A DNA stretch of 64,000 nucleotides from Bostrychus sinensis (lineage: Eukaryota > Chordata > Actinopteri > Gobiiformes > Eleotridae): contig CM036240.1 in assembly GCA_020698575.1 (NCBI GenBank), positions 17,292,211 through 17,356,210 of the forward strand. The letters are read 5' to 3'. This document shows positions 1-11,035 of this stretch, one piece after another. How positions within the stretch are numbered: the stretch's first letter is position 1; every line of letters starts with the position of its first letter. Under the pieces are notes generated by a model that did no database searches, had not been told where the DNA came from, and worked only from the letters and a program-made list of their open reading frames with translations. Made by a program: the position numbers and the translations under genes.

Positions 1-149
1 AGCACAGCTATACATAATGTGCAGTGGAGTTCAATAGTAAAGTAATACATTTCACAGCACACAAAGCGAGAAGGCAAATGTGAAGATCTATGTCTTACAC
101 AAATTAAATATTAAGAGCCCTTATTTGTATTAAGGAACAGGCCATGCAC

Positions 150-812
150 CATGACTGATGACACGGTGCTCTTTTTCCACAGTGGTAATGTTCACTGCTC
201 GCCTGGCGAGCCACACTCTCCTACTTGCTTTTCACAAGCAGGACAGTCTGGTTACTCTCTCGGAGCGAAGCGTTTCTCCAGTTCAGTTTGGAACTGGCCT
301 ATCACAGTCGTTTATCTGCAGCTCGTCGTATGAAAGCGGAGGAGCTAACCAAGGTAGCGCTAGCTACTGAGCTAATTTAATAACTTCTCTGACCTGATTA
401 ACAGCGTTTAAAGCTTTTCTTCATCACCTGTTGATTCTACTGAAGTCCGTGTTATTGTCCAGTCCTCTGTGGGATTTTTTTCTTCGTCTTGTTGCCGATT
501 TAACAACAGTTTAATCCTGTTTACATCTGATGTAACAAAGGCATTAAAAACAACAACAACTTTGTACAACTGGCTTCAGTTACTGTCCTCATTCAGAAAT
601 AAGTACAGAGTTGCTTATAATACGCTATATTCTGGTGTTTTATGACAAAAACAGCAGGAATCCATGTTTGTTTGGGTCAGCAGTGCACAGCTTATGTCCC
701 GCCCTTCGTTTCTCTGATTGGTTACTCCACCTGTCAATGTTCCGCCTCAGAAACAAAATGTTACCAAAGGGGTACCAGACTAACTTCTTTGTATAGAACA
801 GGATAACAAAAT
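150..812. repeat. dispersed repeat, longer copy
   Basis: The part from about 416 to 812 recurs at 35885-36125 with the same landmarks in the same order: a segment about a 'cttcatcac' sequence, one reading 'ttattgtccagtcctctgtg', a 'cagaaataag' block, and a closing block 'ggtaccagactaac' followed by 'tctttgtatagaa'. The second copy lacks the middle of about 150 bases. The segment from 150 to 415 includes a small inverted repeat (gctcgcc-tggcgagc) and probably belongs to the same element. No coding capacity is convincing. I infer a non-autonomous DNA transposon but found no certain ends. Confidence 0.5.
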
Positions 813-1045
813 GATTTCATCATCAAGAGAAACCAACAGCCTGAATTTTGGCTGGAAGAAAGTAACCCCACCATGTTTGGCGTCCCACCTCTGTGTTCTC
901 AGTAAAGCTAATAGTCATGAGAATACGCTGTAATAAGACTGCCAACATAATTTTGTTGTGTTTTTTCAGTTTAAAATTGCTTGGGGAAACTAGCACTTGG
1001 TGAGTGCAGACCTGCGCCAATCTTTCTTGCAATGTTAAAGATATA

Positions 1046-1723
1046 GGGCCAGATTTATCAAAGGTTTGCGTGCACGCTAACTGAATAACATGCGCTAAAA
1101 TTGGAGCAAACCCAGACGCAGTTGAGATTTGCGTGTCTTACAGGAGCAGAGTGAACGCAATGCAGATTTTGCTCCTATGACCTAATGAATATGTAAACTG
1201 AGGCGTTCTTCCCAGAGTGCGCAAAATGGAAGGCGGAGAAAATGCAAATTCATTCATTCATTCATATACATTTCATTTAATATTATTTATCAAGGCTCAC
1301 CATGACTTTGTGTGCAAAAATAGCGTATAAATTTAGCACGTTGGAGAAGGACGTGCTAATCTTTTGCACAGATATGGCTGCTGTGATTCGTGTGAGACGA
1401 AGGAGAAGAAATGAAGAAATACGTAGGGTTAGAGTGTTTGCCACGCGTGCAGATCTATTTGCCATGACAGAGGAAAAAATTATTTACCAGCACTTTCAGC
1501 TATTCTTGGTTAAATTTTTGCTTCCGTTTGTGTTCCACTTCCACATCTCCCACAAAACAATACACGCAATGATGCCGTTTAAATAGTTCCGCCCCATCTG
1601 TTTGCACCTGTCACCAGCCACGCAGTTTGTCTTAGTAATTCACGCGCAACACGCCCATTAATAGCGGCCGCATATTTTCTCACTGCACTCGCAGTTTAGC
1701 ACCCGTCTTAGTAAATGTGGCCC
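1046..1723 (+). mobile_element. PIF/Harbinger-type non-autonomous DNA transposon
   Basis: The ends form an imperfect terminal inverted repeat: gggccagatttatcaa on the left and, read on the minus strand, gggccacatttactaa on the right. It is flanked by the 3-bp duplication ata (1043-1045 and 1724-1726), the size expected for PIF/Harbinger. An internal stretch around 1372-1500 reads in the + frame as an arginine-rich segment followed by RRVRVFATRADLF and MTEEKIIYQHF, which resembles the N-terminal region of fish HARBI1-like transposases. The DDE catalytic part is missing, so this is an internally deleted copy. It sits inside a tRNA-like SINE whose sequence resumes exactly at the right duplication. 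Confidence 0.75.
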
Positions 1724-1726
1724 ATA

Positions 1727-1880
1727 GTGCCCAGACCTGGACCTGGACAACTCTAGTTTAGGGATAAATGCTTAATAAAATGATCTTTATATCTCACAAA
1801 GAAATAGAAAGCCACTAAAACTTGCTGATTCTTTTTTTCTTTAGTGATCCTTTGTGGCTGGAGTTAGTCTCGCAGAATCC
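1727..1880 (-). repeat. tRNA-like SINE family B, minus copy split by Harbinger
   Basis: On the minus strand this reads, in order, a block with 'actaactccagccacaaagg', a 'tttgtgagata' block, a tRNA-like 'gcatttatccctaaactaga' block and 'ccaggtccaggtctgggcac'. The same order is seen on the + strand at 3165-3320 and in partial copies at 4905-5055, 5440-5530 and 14840-14975. The left-hand continuation (about 1030-1045, 'gttaaagata') lies on the far side of the inserted Harbinger element. Confidence 0.6.
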
Positions 1881-2459
1881 TTCATTCATACAGTATGTTC
1901 AGTCATTTCTTCCTCAATCCTCCCTTCCATTACTGATTTTTCCAGATCATAAAAAAATGTTATCTTGCTATGATATTAACAAAGAAAGCAACCAAACAAT
2001 GTCAGCAAGAAGGAAACTCTAATACTCCCTGTGTTTTAAGTAACCACAAGCTTCATGGTATTAATAGCCAAATGTATAGACTTTATCAATTTGCTTTTGA
2101 TATATGGAAAACCTAAAAGCTCAAATGTGAACTAAGCATTTAAGTCTGTGCACTGAATTGGTATCAGTAGATTTTAGGCTGAATGATTTTTTTCGGCACA
2201 AGGTTAAAACTACACATCATTTATACTGCAGTCAAATCAATAAAATAACAGATTTTACTGTTAGATTTAGCCTATTACTCACAATAATAACAAATCCCAG
2301 GCCAACACATCTCATAGTGATAAATGCTATTAAAATAAATCTTGGTTTAGAAGCCGTGAAATTAGGTTTTACTAAATTATAGCCTGCTTCTCCAGCTACA
2401 AATTTAATTACACCATTAAAAATGACTGTTACCGAGACAGTCTGTGGAAAATTTTGCAA

Positions 2460-2940
2460 TGATATTCTTTTACATTCAGATGGAACAATGTGGCTTTATC
2501 CTTCTTTATATTAGAAGTTAATATAATACAGAGGAGACAGAGGTACACTGTATACAGTAGTGCACGATATGATATGAAAGCGCCTCTCTTCACTCGCGTT
2601 GTGCGTATCTATATTGTGGAAAATCCTTTGTTATTTCAAAGCCAGGTCGGATGCTCTACTGTGCTTGGGCTTCAGAAAAAAAAAAGCAGCTTTGTATAGT
2701 ACCACATTGGTGATTAATAAAATGTCTTTATGCAATGGTATTTTGAAAGTAATAATCCAAACATAATGCCAGCTCATCTTAAGATATTGACAAGAAGCAC
2801 ACAATAACTGCCATCACTTGTATTTTACTATCAAGAAACTGCCCATAATTGGTTGTTTTGACTCATATATATTCTCATTATTATATATAAAACACCCAGA
2901 GTAAAAGATGGCTGTCAGACAGTTTACTGCACTAGGCTTC
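2460..2940. other. AT-rich intronic DNA, nothing recognised
   Basis: I see no repeat boundary, no splice-flanked open frame and no RNA gene. If the minus-strand exon at 13.5 kb is real, this lies in its first intron. Confidence 0.4.
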
Positions 2941-3164
2941 ATCATAAAGCGTTAGAAGGTACACAGTATATTGTAAATGGCATCCTACAGTGAAATGGTT
3001 CACCCTTAGAAAACGCCAGCCAAATTGTGCCAGTGCCAAGCCAGGACAAATGGAAAGTTACCAAAATAACACAAAAACTAATGGGGAAGATTGGAAAGTT
3101 ATGGAGCAAAAAAGAAATTATAATTTCTGATAAAGGTCCACAACACTGAATCCAGTTTTCTTTA

Positions 3165-3320
3165 AGGGATTCTGTTCCATTACGAGATTGAGTAACTAAC
3201 TCAAGCCACAAGGAGTCAATAAAGAAACTTTGTGAGATAAAAGTTCTTTGTGACTCAATGGATAGAGCATTTATCCCTGAACTAGAAAATGCCATGTCTC
3301 TATATCTTTACCATTGTGAA
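3165..3320 (+). repeat. tRNA-like SINE family B, plus copy
   Basis: It contains 'aactaactcaagccacaagg', then 'actttgtgagataaaag', then 'gtgactcaatggatagagca'. The last block looks like a tRNA A-box region and is followed by 'tttatccctgaactagaa'. The downstream block matches the flank of the split copy at 1.0-1.9 kb. An open frame over this stretch on the minus strand has no recognisable product and I treat it as chance. Confidence 0.6.
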
Positions 3321-3377
3321 ATAAGCTTTATTTCAAAAAGCATTAGTTCACCTCCCTTTACACGCAAATGAACTTAA

Positions 3378-3930
3378 CCTGTTAAGCCCTGAGGCCTTTT
3401 TCCCGAAAATTCTATATCTACATTTATTAAGGTTTTACTTAGCATTTACTAGGTGTACATAGCTAACCTTGGTAGCAAATTAATTGGTGGACTTTGGGGA
3501 TTACTGTGGAAGAGAAATAGCATTAATAAAAAATTATATTGTTTGACCATAAATTGAGGTTGAAATGGATTATTCTAATTTCCACCTGAAAAAAAACAAA
3601 CACATATTTGTCTCCAAAAAAGCCTTTTTCCTTCCTGTAGTGAAGCAAATAACAACATAAATTGAAAATTTCACATATCTTGGTCTACTGCAGCAAATTT
3701 GTGCCAAATAAACAAAGTAATGGAAAGATATACATGTTTTATTTTTAAAAATCCAGGCGGAATCCAACTGTTGAATAGAAATTGAAGTAGATAGTTTTGT
3801 TGCCAGGAATTGTCCGAACACGAGGATGTCAAACATGTATGTGTCAGCCGTTGTATCTCCCCGCTATGGTCCGAACAAGCGGACGCAAGGGGACGCGGAG
3901 CCCCGTCGGGCTCTATTCGGGTTTAAGAGG
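3378..3930. mobile_element. TTAA-flanked MITE, piggyBac-like
   Basis: The element lies between two TTAA tetranucleotides (3374-3377 and 3931-3934). Its ends are an imperfect inverted repeat: cctgttaagccc on the left and cctcttaaaccc on the right read on the minus strand. TTAA target duplication and CC-starting termini are typical of piggyBac-type elements. No transposase is present. Close to the right end is a GC-rich hairpin, gagccc-cgtc-gggctc, in otherwise AT-rich DNA. Confidence 0.6.
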
Positions 3931-4904
3931 TTAAGTGACATCCCAGTGACGTCAGCCCACACTTCCACATTTTACAATACTGGAATGTTTACAAATACAC
4001 AAAGTATGCAATATACGTGTACTTGCCATTTTCTGCACACTGTCTTCTAACAATAAACAGTACATCTTTATGGTATAGTGCCAAACCCCACAGGAGCAAA
4101 CCGAGCTGATTGGAAGGTGCAGAAGTTCAGTCGATGCCAACCACAGCGTCAATAATATCAAAGGGTACAATGATCGTATCTGGTAACAGCGTGGCCTCTG
4201 AGACCTCTGTGTGGTATTGATAAGGACTAATATGATCCTTCACGTGGACTAACAGGCTCTGCCTCCGTGACCTCTGACCTCCAAGATGCCACACAAGCTA
4301 GAGCCGCCCGTATCGGTTGACAATTAAATCCCCAAACGCTCGCCGAATTCAAGGAAGCAAAAGTCGATATGAGTGATGGAAACATAGGCACGTTTACTCT
4401 AGCACTTTATGTCTATAGGGATCCCAAAGAGGTCCATTATAATGGGTATACAGTCTTAGCCTTGCCTTGACAGCTTTACTTAATGCACACACCTCTGCTG
4501 ATAAATAGTAAATAGTGAGACCCCATTCAATAGCTCTGTGGTACAATTTCAATGTAAATAACAGTTTAGCGAGAACATGTTAGTAATGTGGTAATGTATT
4601 CTAACACAAGGTCAATACACAGAAACAGAATACTTGGGGCTTAATGTATTTGTGTAAAGGATAATTAGAGAAATGACACAACAAGAGAGGAAAATTCAAT
4701 GCCCAACAGCAAGCCTGCACTGTGCTGTTCATATTCAAATTAAAAAGCAATGCAAAGCTAAGCAAGGAGTTAGTTTTATTAGCTAAACAAATAAATAAAG
4801 AGATAGCAAATCTCACAGCAATAAACTGTGAAGGATTACATAAAAAAAAACACTGCACCAAGCCCATGGATGGAAACATTTGAACAATTTTATTAAACAT
4901 GTAA

Positions 4905-5055
4905 ATGTATAATGTGGCAAAGTGGGATTAACCAGGGATCTTCTACTTCAGGGGTAAATGCTCGATTCAATAAACCACTCTTATTACTCACAATTGTAAC
5001 AAATCTATTTAAACTAATTTGACACTTTACCAGTCCCTTGTAGCTGGTGTTAGTA
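4905..5055 (-). repeat. tRNA-like SINE family B, minus copy
   Basis: The minus strand reads 'actaacaccagctacaaggg', a spacer, then 'gagcatttacccctgaagta' and 'gaagatccctggtt'. This is the same block order as the copies at 1.7 and 3.2 kb, more diverged. Confidence 0.5.
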
Positions 5056-5439
5056 TATTTTGCTATATTTTTTGATGAAAAATTGTTCAAAAAAAGGCAA
5101 AAGTTATTGTGCTAATGGACTTAGCAAACCAACCAACAAACAAACCAACACTGGCACAAACAAAACCTTCTTGATCAAAGTAAAACTAGTGTTCATTAGG
5201 TTATTGTTTGCTGCACATCTAAGTTCAAAGAGAGTGGCTGTTAGCAAGATAGTTGAAAAAGAGAGAGAAATAGTTTGATTTTGAATACATTTTAAGGAGA
5301 AATCAGTAAGAGGTCAAAAAATAAATCATTTGGGTATTTTTTATGTTGATCTGAAACACCATCAGTACAGTTGCGAAATAAGGTTTTCAGCTAATATAAA
5401 GATACTAACGAAGACAACAAATGATTCGTTTAAGTGCCT

Positions 5440-5530
5440 TCTTTACCATTGTCGTTCAATACATAGAGCATATACCCCATATCTAGAAGACGTCTGGTTT
5501 GGGTCCAGGTGTAGGCACTAAGGTCTGAGC
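5440..5530 (+). repeat. tRNA-like SINE family B, head only
   Basis: The + strand has 'caatacatagagcatatacc', then 'atctagaagacgtctggttt' and 'gggtccaggtgtaggcacta'. These match the tRNA-like head of the family; upstream blocks are not detectable. Confidence 0.5.
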
Positions 5531-7263
5531 TGTAGTGCTTCTAATTTATTGTATTTATTGTAAAATGAGTCATTGACCAAATACAGTTAATATTGCATTT
5601 ACTGATACGTGTTTAAGAGTCGTCCTAACAAATCCAAAGCTACTGTTACTGTTACGGCATTTAACCTTAAAAAATCTTAATACGAATTCAGTGACCCTGT
5701 TTCATTAGAGATTTTGGGATTCTGCAAACACACTTCTCAAATCAATTTAGTTTATAGCCTGAATGCTTCAAAATATTTGTTATTACCGTGAACATCCCTG
5801 ACTGATTATTGTTCTTTGGCACAGTCAATAAAAAGTGGGCGTTGATAATCCCCTTCAAACCTTCTGCCAGTAACACCAAAAATAAAAAAGATGATGAAAC
5901 TTTGAGAGTCCACAGCTATTCCAAGCATATTCATTGCACTCTATAGATTGAGAATCGCTGCAGATTCATTGTGATGGAAATGGCAAGGCCTCCACTGGCG
6001 CCACATTTATCACAATAGATTTTTTTCCACCCCAAGAGACGGGGCAAAATTATTTCTCTAAATAGTCTTATATCATGTATCTCTTTGTGTGTGTCTTCCC
6101 TGCAGTGGTATTGTGCTGCTCTGTACATTGCAGAGGACACAAGCGCTCGGATTCTCACTGCATGACTCAAGATTGTCACCAGCGCTACACAAGTGCTGAC
6201 AAACACTTTGGCTGCAGCCACACGCCAGAATAAAGGCATCATAAGGTCAACAATTCAAATAATAAAAAACATAAACAAGTGGAGGAGACATACTTTTGTT
6301 ATAGAGCATTAAATAAATACTATAATCATAGTTTCAGTATTGGACTTCAATATTGCACAGCGGGATTGCACTTAACTCTAAGTGCATATGGTACAGAAAG
6401 TGAGTGTGTCTTAAAGTTTATGAACAAAGCTACTGCTGTTTGGTTTCTCTCAGACCAGAGGGCATCAAGGACACAGTTCTACAGTATAAGGGCTGCTTTA
6501 TGACCCTCTGGATTTTTACACAATGTTATCTGATGATGTGGCCAATATATATGGAGAGGGAGATATATATCAGCTGTTTAAAAGATTGGATGGGAGATGG
6601 GAACATTGCTACACAACAAACACAAGAGCAGATTTCCACATTTATTTACTGTATTTTAAATGTTGTGGTGATACTAATTGGCCATTATAAAGACTGAGTT
6701 GCACCTTAGACCCATAGTTAAATAGAGAGGCTCCAGAAACCAGTGCCTCTTAATGTATTTAAGAGGAAGAAGATGAATGACTGAATCAATGTAATGACTC
6801 TTGCTGCATTATGATAAAATATGAAATATCAGTATCCAAAATTTCAGAGATAGTTTTAATAATGGTATTTGCGTGATAATATAGTGAACAGTTCAGACTG
6901 CATCCAAACACAATTACTTGTTTTAAGAATTTGTATATGACATCAAAACCATAGAAAACCATAAAATTATGTAGAAACACATCAACTCACAAAGTCCACA
7001 AAAACACAATTTTTTTCTTGTTCTTGATTTTGTTTTCTGTACAGTACAGATGTGTGTTTTCAGGATTAGGCATACCACACCAGCTGCCTGCAATGTCACT
7101 GCTACATGTTATTACACTAAATCAAAAGCATTCTTAGTTTCTAAGCACATTCTTAAAATCAAATTAAAATTTCTGAAGGTATTTTTTAGGAAATGTGATG
7201 ATAGACTTCTGTGGTTAGGTTAACAAATGGCCATTGTCTCTGTCTATGTGGGGAATTCAAGTA
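5531..7263. other. unannotated intronic or intergenic stretch
   Basis: This is AT-rich DNA with short open frames only. None has a plausible domain or a convincing splice context. I see no paired ends, long simple repeat or RNA gene. Confidence 0.4.
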
Positions 7264-7524
7264 TTCCTTTATTCATTTTGTGGTTACAGGTGACTGGAGC
7301 CTATCCTGCCAACTATGGGCCTAAGGCGGGTGCACAAGGGCCAATGGGCAGTCAGTCGCAGGGCTGACACAGAGACCTGACTGACAAACATTCACCAGGG
7401 CTTGACGTTTACTTTTTTCTCACTGGCCACCGTGGTTAGTCTTTGTCAAAATTGTGTTGCCAATTAGTGTTTTTACTAGCCACAGTTTAATTAGTGGAGG
7501 TTCTCTGTACATTTTATAGTACTG

Positions 7525-7735
7525 TAAAATTCAATTCAGTTTTATTTGTACAGCCCAGTATCACAACAAAAGTCACCTCAAAGGGCTTCACAAACAGTTA
7601 ATCAAACATAAACACAATCAGACAACACAAACAATAACTACACTAAACTAAACAGACCCAGGACACTCCTGTCCTTAAACCCTCCTTCTCGGTAAGGAAA
7701 AACTCCTAAAAAACCAGCTGTGGGAAAATGTAAGA
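7525..7735. repeat. common fish repeat inside the hAT-like MITE
   Basis: It begins 'aattcaattcagttttattt', continues 'cagcccagtatcacaacaaa' and later carries 'ctcggtaaggaaaaactcct'. I recognise this as a repeat spread widely in teleost genomes, probably the 3' region of a retroelement. Ends are approximate. Confidence 0.5.
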
Positions 7736-7777
7736 TTGAAAAATGTAAAATTTGGTTTCGTGCATCGACAGAGATTT

Positions 7778-7885
7778 CCATCCATCTTCTTCCACTTATC
7801 CGGGACTGGGTTGCGGAGGCAGCAGTCTAAGCAAAGATGCCCAGACTACCCTCTCCACAGACACTTCCTCCAGCTCTACTGGGAG
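7778..7885 (-). mobile_element. 5'-truncated LINE 3' tail with target duplication
   Basis: The insert is flanked by the 11-bp duplication gacagagattt (7767-7777 and 7886-7896). It begins 'ccatccatcttcttccactt' and continues 'ggcagcagtctaagcaaaga'. This is the reverse complement of the 3' end of the LINE seen at 45885-46850. The 3' tail is therefore on the left and the insertion is on the minus strand, 5'-truncated to 108 bp. Confidence 0.75.
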
Positions 7886-8325
7886 GACAGAGATTTATCA
7901 AATATAAAAAATAGATTTACAGGGAAATCAAGCTCTGTGCATGTAGTGTCACATCTTTTAAAACATGTAATATTTTTTAAATTACTTTTTTTTTTTTTTA
8001 TTCATTGTGGATTACTATAATCTATAAAATGGTGTACTCTCAAATGGAGCAACATAAATTCAGGTATAAGTTCTGAAATTAAGATATAGTCCTAGGTACT
8101 CATAAAATTAAACTGGCAAAAGTGGCTAGTGGGAGTATTTGTGTCACTAGCCAAAATAAAAATCGACCTGCATTTGGCTGATTGGCTAGTGTTAATGTCA
8201 ATCCCTGCCCTTCACTCTCATTCATTCACGATGGGAAATTTAGATTGACGTTATCATCAGGACGTTATGCATGTCTTTGGACTGTGGGACAAAGCCAGAG
8301 TAGCCAGAGAACACCTATTTTACAC

Positions 8326-9559
8326 AGAGAGATCATAGTTGTCAGGAGATTTTAAGTAACCAAATCTCAAAATACCCATGTTCACATGTGGCAAAAACCT
8401 TTCAGCAAGATAGAAAAAAAAATCACTTCATATGCTAGAACTGCAGTGCTTTGTGTCCCTGTATTTACAGACTTATATCACACAAACGCAGCCCTCTGTA
8501 GTAATGCCCTTTATCCAACTTCACTTTTAAAAAATCCTTCTGATGCAATCAAGTGAAAATGAATAGAGGGTGATACATAATCCTTTTCCAAAGCCAGACT
8601 CAGCTCAAAACACCACACATCACAGTACTGACGCTATCCTCCTCATGCTGACTCAAAGAACAATAGCTAAAGTTTGACCATCTGAAACTCTGGAGACAGT
8701 TTGGTAACAAAGCATGAATCATAAGTTTGAGATGGTGTAACTTTTGACAATGCATCTTTGTGATACAGTCAATAACTGGAGGAGCAACAATCACAAGTTA
8801 CCGGGTTTAAAATGAGCTGTTAACAGTGCCCTTTGGTATTTCAAGGCTAAACATAATGTGGGATGGATCTTAGTGAGCTGGAGGTGAGATGGAGCTCACA
8901 TACGCCCAAGTAGAAATGTCTGTGTGCAACATTTCCCTGTGGTGTAGGAAGGTAAGATGAGTTGGTTTCTGAAAAGTTAAGTTGCTAACAGACCAAAGTT
9001 ATCTCAACAAACAAATACAGACAAAAAAAGACCTTGTAGAGGCAATCATAATCAATGTCAAATTTAATTGAAATGTTAAAAAGATTCATTTTTCTCCTTC
9101 AGAATGAACAGACATTGTTCAGTTCTCTCTTGTCTGGTTCTTCTATAATGACAGAAACATACCACAGACAGCCCAATGGGACGCTTATGATTATAAATGA
9201 ATAACTTTACAGGCAGTAGTTAGTGGCTAGGGTTTCGTAATGAGGCTATAATGAGCAACAGACAGTTTTTGGTGTTTGTGGACACTGTCCTGTTAGTCGA
9301 AGGGCTGACACAGACAGACAACCATTCATTCCAATATCTGTTCCTTATGAGCAATTTTAGAGTTAAGAGAGAGATAACACCATTGACAGTTTGACATAAT
9401 TGATAAAATGTAAGAGTAAGGGTTCCCAGGGCATGGGAATGTCCTGCAGCTAAACTAAAGTCCAAAAAAACCTTATACATTCTTGCAACCTTTTGGGTTG
9501 TAGTAACTCTTACCTAATGACTATGATTGTCCAGCACTTATTTCAGACTTCAAATCCAC
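8326..9559. other. unannotated stretch
   Basis: No gene, paired termini or RNA element is recognised. The sequence is AT-rich with scattered short open frames. Confidence 0.4.
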
Positions 9560-9712
9560 TTTTACTTTTTGTGCCGGTCCCAAGGCAGTATAACTGAAAA
9601 GGGTTGCGTTATGAAGGGCATCTAGCATAAAACCTATGCACACACTGCACATTAGGAGGCAGACGCTTTACTGTGGCGACCCTGGCAAGTGAAAATCCAA
9701 AAGAAAAGAAGA
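9560..9712 (+). repeat. LINE 3'-end fragment
   Basis: It contains 'gttgcgttatgaagggcatc' followed by 'gctttactgtggcgaccctg' and ends in a purine-rich 'aaagaaaagaagaag' tail. This matches a 3' tail common in fish non-LTR retrotransposons. Related fragments lie at 17497-17645, 35700-35822 and 38005-38068. Confidence 0.5.
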
Positions 9713-10339
9713 AGACTTGTTTCAGACGCGAGAGTCCGTCAACTGCCAGTGTCCATGTGGCATTAATATCCGTTTAGCCTGATAGTTTGAATGTTTAAAC
9801 ATGTGGTAAGTGCCTATTCTGTCACACCATCATGCTCTGGCTCATTTACCTTCTGATAAAACCATCAGGCCTTGAACGTGCAGCTGTAGGTGTTCTCAGG
9901 CAGCCTCACTCTCATTAGTGGCCGCGTTGTCTCCATCACACACACTAACCACCGCTTCTCTTCAGAACGCATATGCACCGCTCTGCTCTGACAAACGTCC
10001 ATAGTGCATCGCGTTGGAAATAATTAGTTGTGAAGTATCCGCAAGTCGAAGCATGACATTTGAAGTAAATATGTGTGGTGCAGGGAACAGAACTGTTAAA
10101 AAAAAAAAAAAAAATGGGCGAAGAGGGTGAAGCGGGGGGCACCTGCTGTGAAGAAATCATGCACATTGCAGCTCTGTTCCTCCCACAGACCGACCACACT
10201 GAGGAGTGTCATTTCAGCTGCTAATGACAGCCTCCACTCTGCTGCCAAAACCAAACTTATGTTCATCTATGAGTGGGAGCCTATTAGGCTATAAGGCTTT
10301 AAGTGGAGCCAGTCGCTATACATTAAACAGTATTAAAAG

Positions 10340-11035
10340 TACAGAGTATATAACGTCACCCCTAGCCCCTAACCCCTCAATCACTATATAGTCCAGCACT
10401 ATATAGTGGACTATAGTGCACTCATTTTGTGAATGATTCGGACAGTCGCACACTATATTTAACTCACCGGTGATCACATGACTCTGGCGTCTGTGTAAAA
10501 AAAAAAAATCAGCAAAACTCTGCTGATAATGTTCTTCTGTGGTAAAGCCTGACTAGACTCACTTGATGTTTTAGTATTTATATACATACGTGTTATACGT
10601 GTTATATTTAACATGAATTATCACTATAATGAATAAAACGGACTGGATTATTGCCTTACGTGGGGAGGCTGAATGCTGGGTAAGCTAACGTTAGCAATTT
10701 ACACTGCAAGGGTTTATATAAGAGCTTTTTATTTCTGATTACAACGTGACAGAAGTAAAAAAAAAAAAAAAGGCGTTTCTAACTGGTTTCATTCAGACGG
10801 GTTGTGTACAGTTTAAAGACAGTGGTCCCGCTGTTCTCGTCCGCAACTCGCAAAGCATTCTGGTCTATACTGACCGTCTAGTGACCATCGCTGTCCACTA
10901 CTTTTCAAAATGCATTGTGGGAAATACTGAGTGCCCTATTTTTTATCCATTAGACATTCAGACACCACTACAAAATGGCGTGACCACTATATAGTGCACT
11001 ATAGAGGGATTAGGGAGGACGTTCGGACACAGCCT
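10340..11035. mobile_element. palindrome-ended non-autonomous DNA element
   Basis: Both ends carry blocks built from 'cactatatagt', 'gtgcactatag' and 'ccccta' or 'tccctaa' in opposite orientation. The left side has 'cccctcaatcactatatagt' and the right side, on the minus strand, 'ccctctatagtgcactatat'. The interior includes two A-runs and a 'gctaacgttagc' palindrome. The design matches short non-autonomous DNA transposons common in fish. The exact ends and the target duplication are unresolved. Confidence 0.5.

Larger units (their letters stand above)
7396..8207. mobile_element. hAT-like MITE nested in SINE
   Basis: The left end starts cagggcttgacgtt and the right end, read on the minus strand, starts cagggattgacatt. 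The flanks acattcac (7388-7395) and cccttcac (8208-8215) fit a diverged 8-bp duplication, the hAT size. It contains two further repeats (7525-7735 and 7778-7885). No transposase is present. Confidence 0.65.
7264..8325 (-). repeat. tRNA-derived SINE family A, minus copy split by nested insertion
   Basis: Positions 7264-7395 read like the right-hand body of a common fish repeat ('gactggagcctatcctgcca', then 'gtcgcagggctgacacagag'). Positions 8208-8325 carry the continuation ('cattcactctcattcattca'-like blocks, then 'atgcatgtctttggactgtg'). The two halves align with the complete copy at 47815-48140. A hAT-like element of about 812 bp separates them. Confidence 0.65.
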
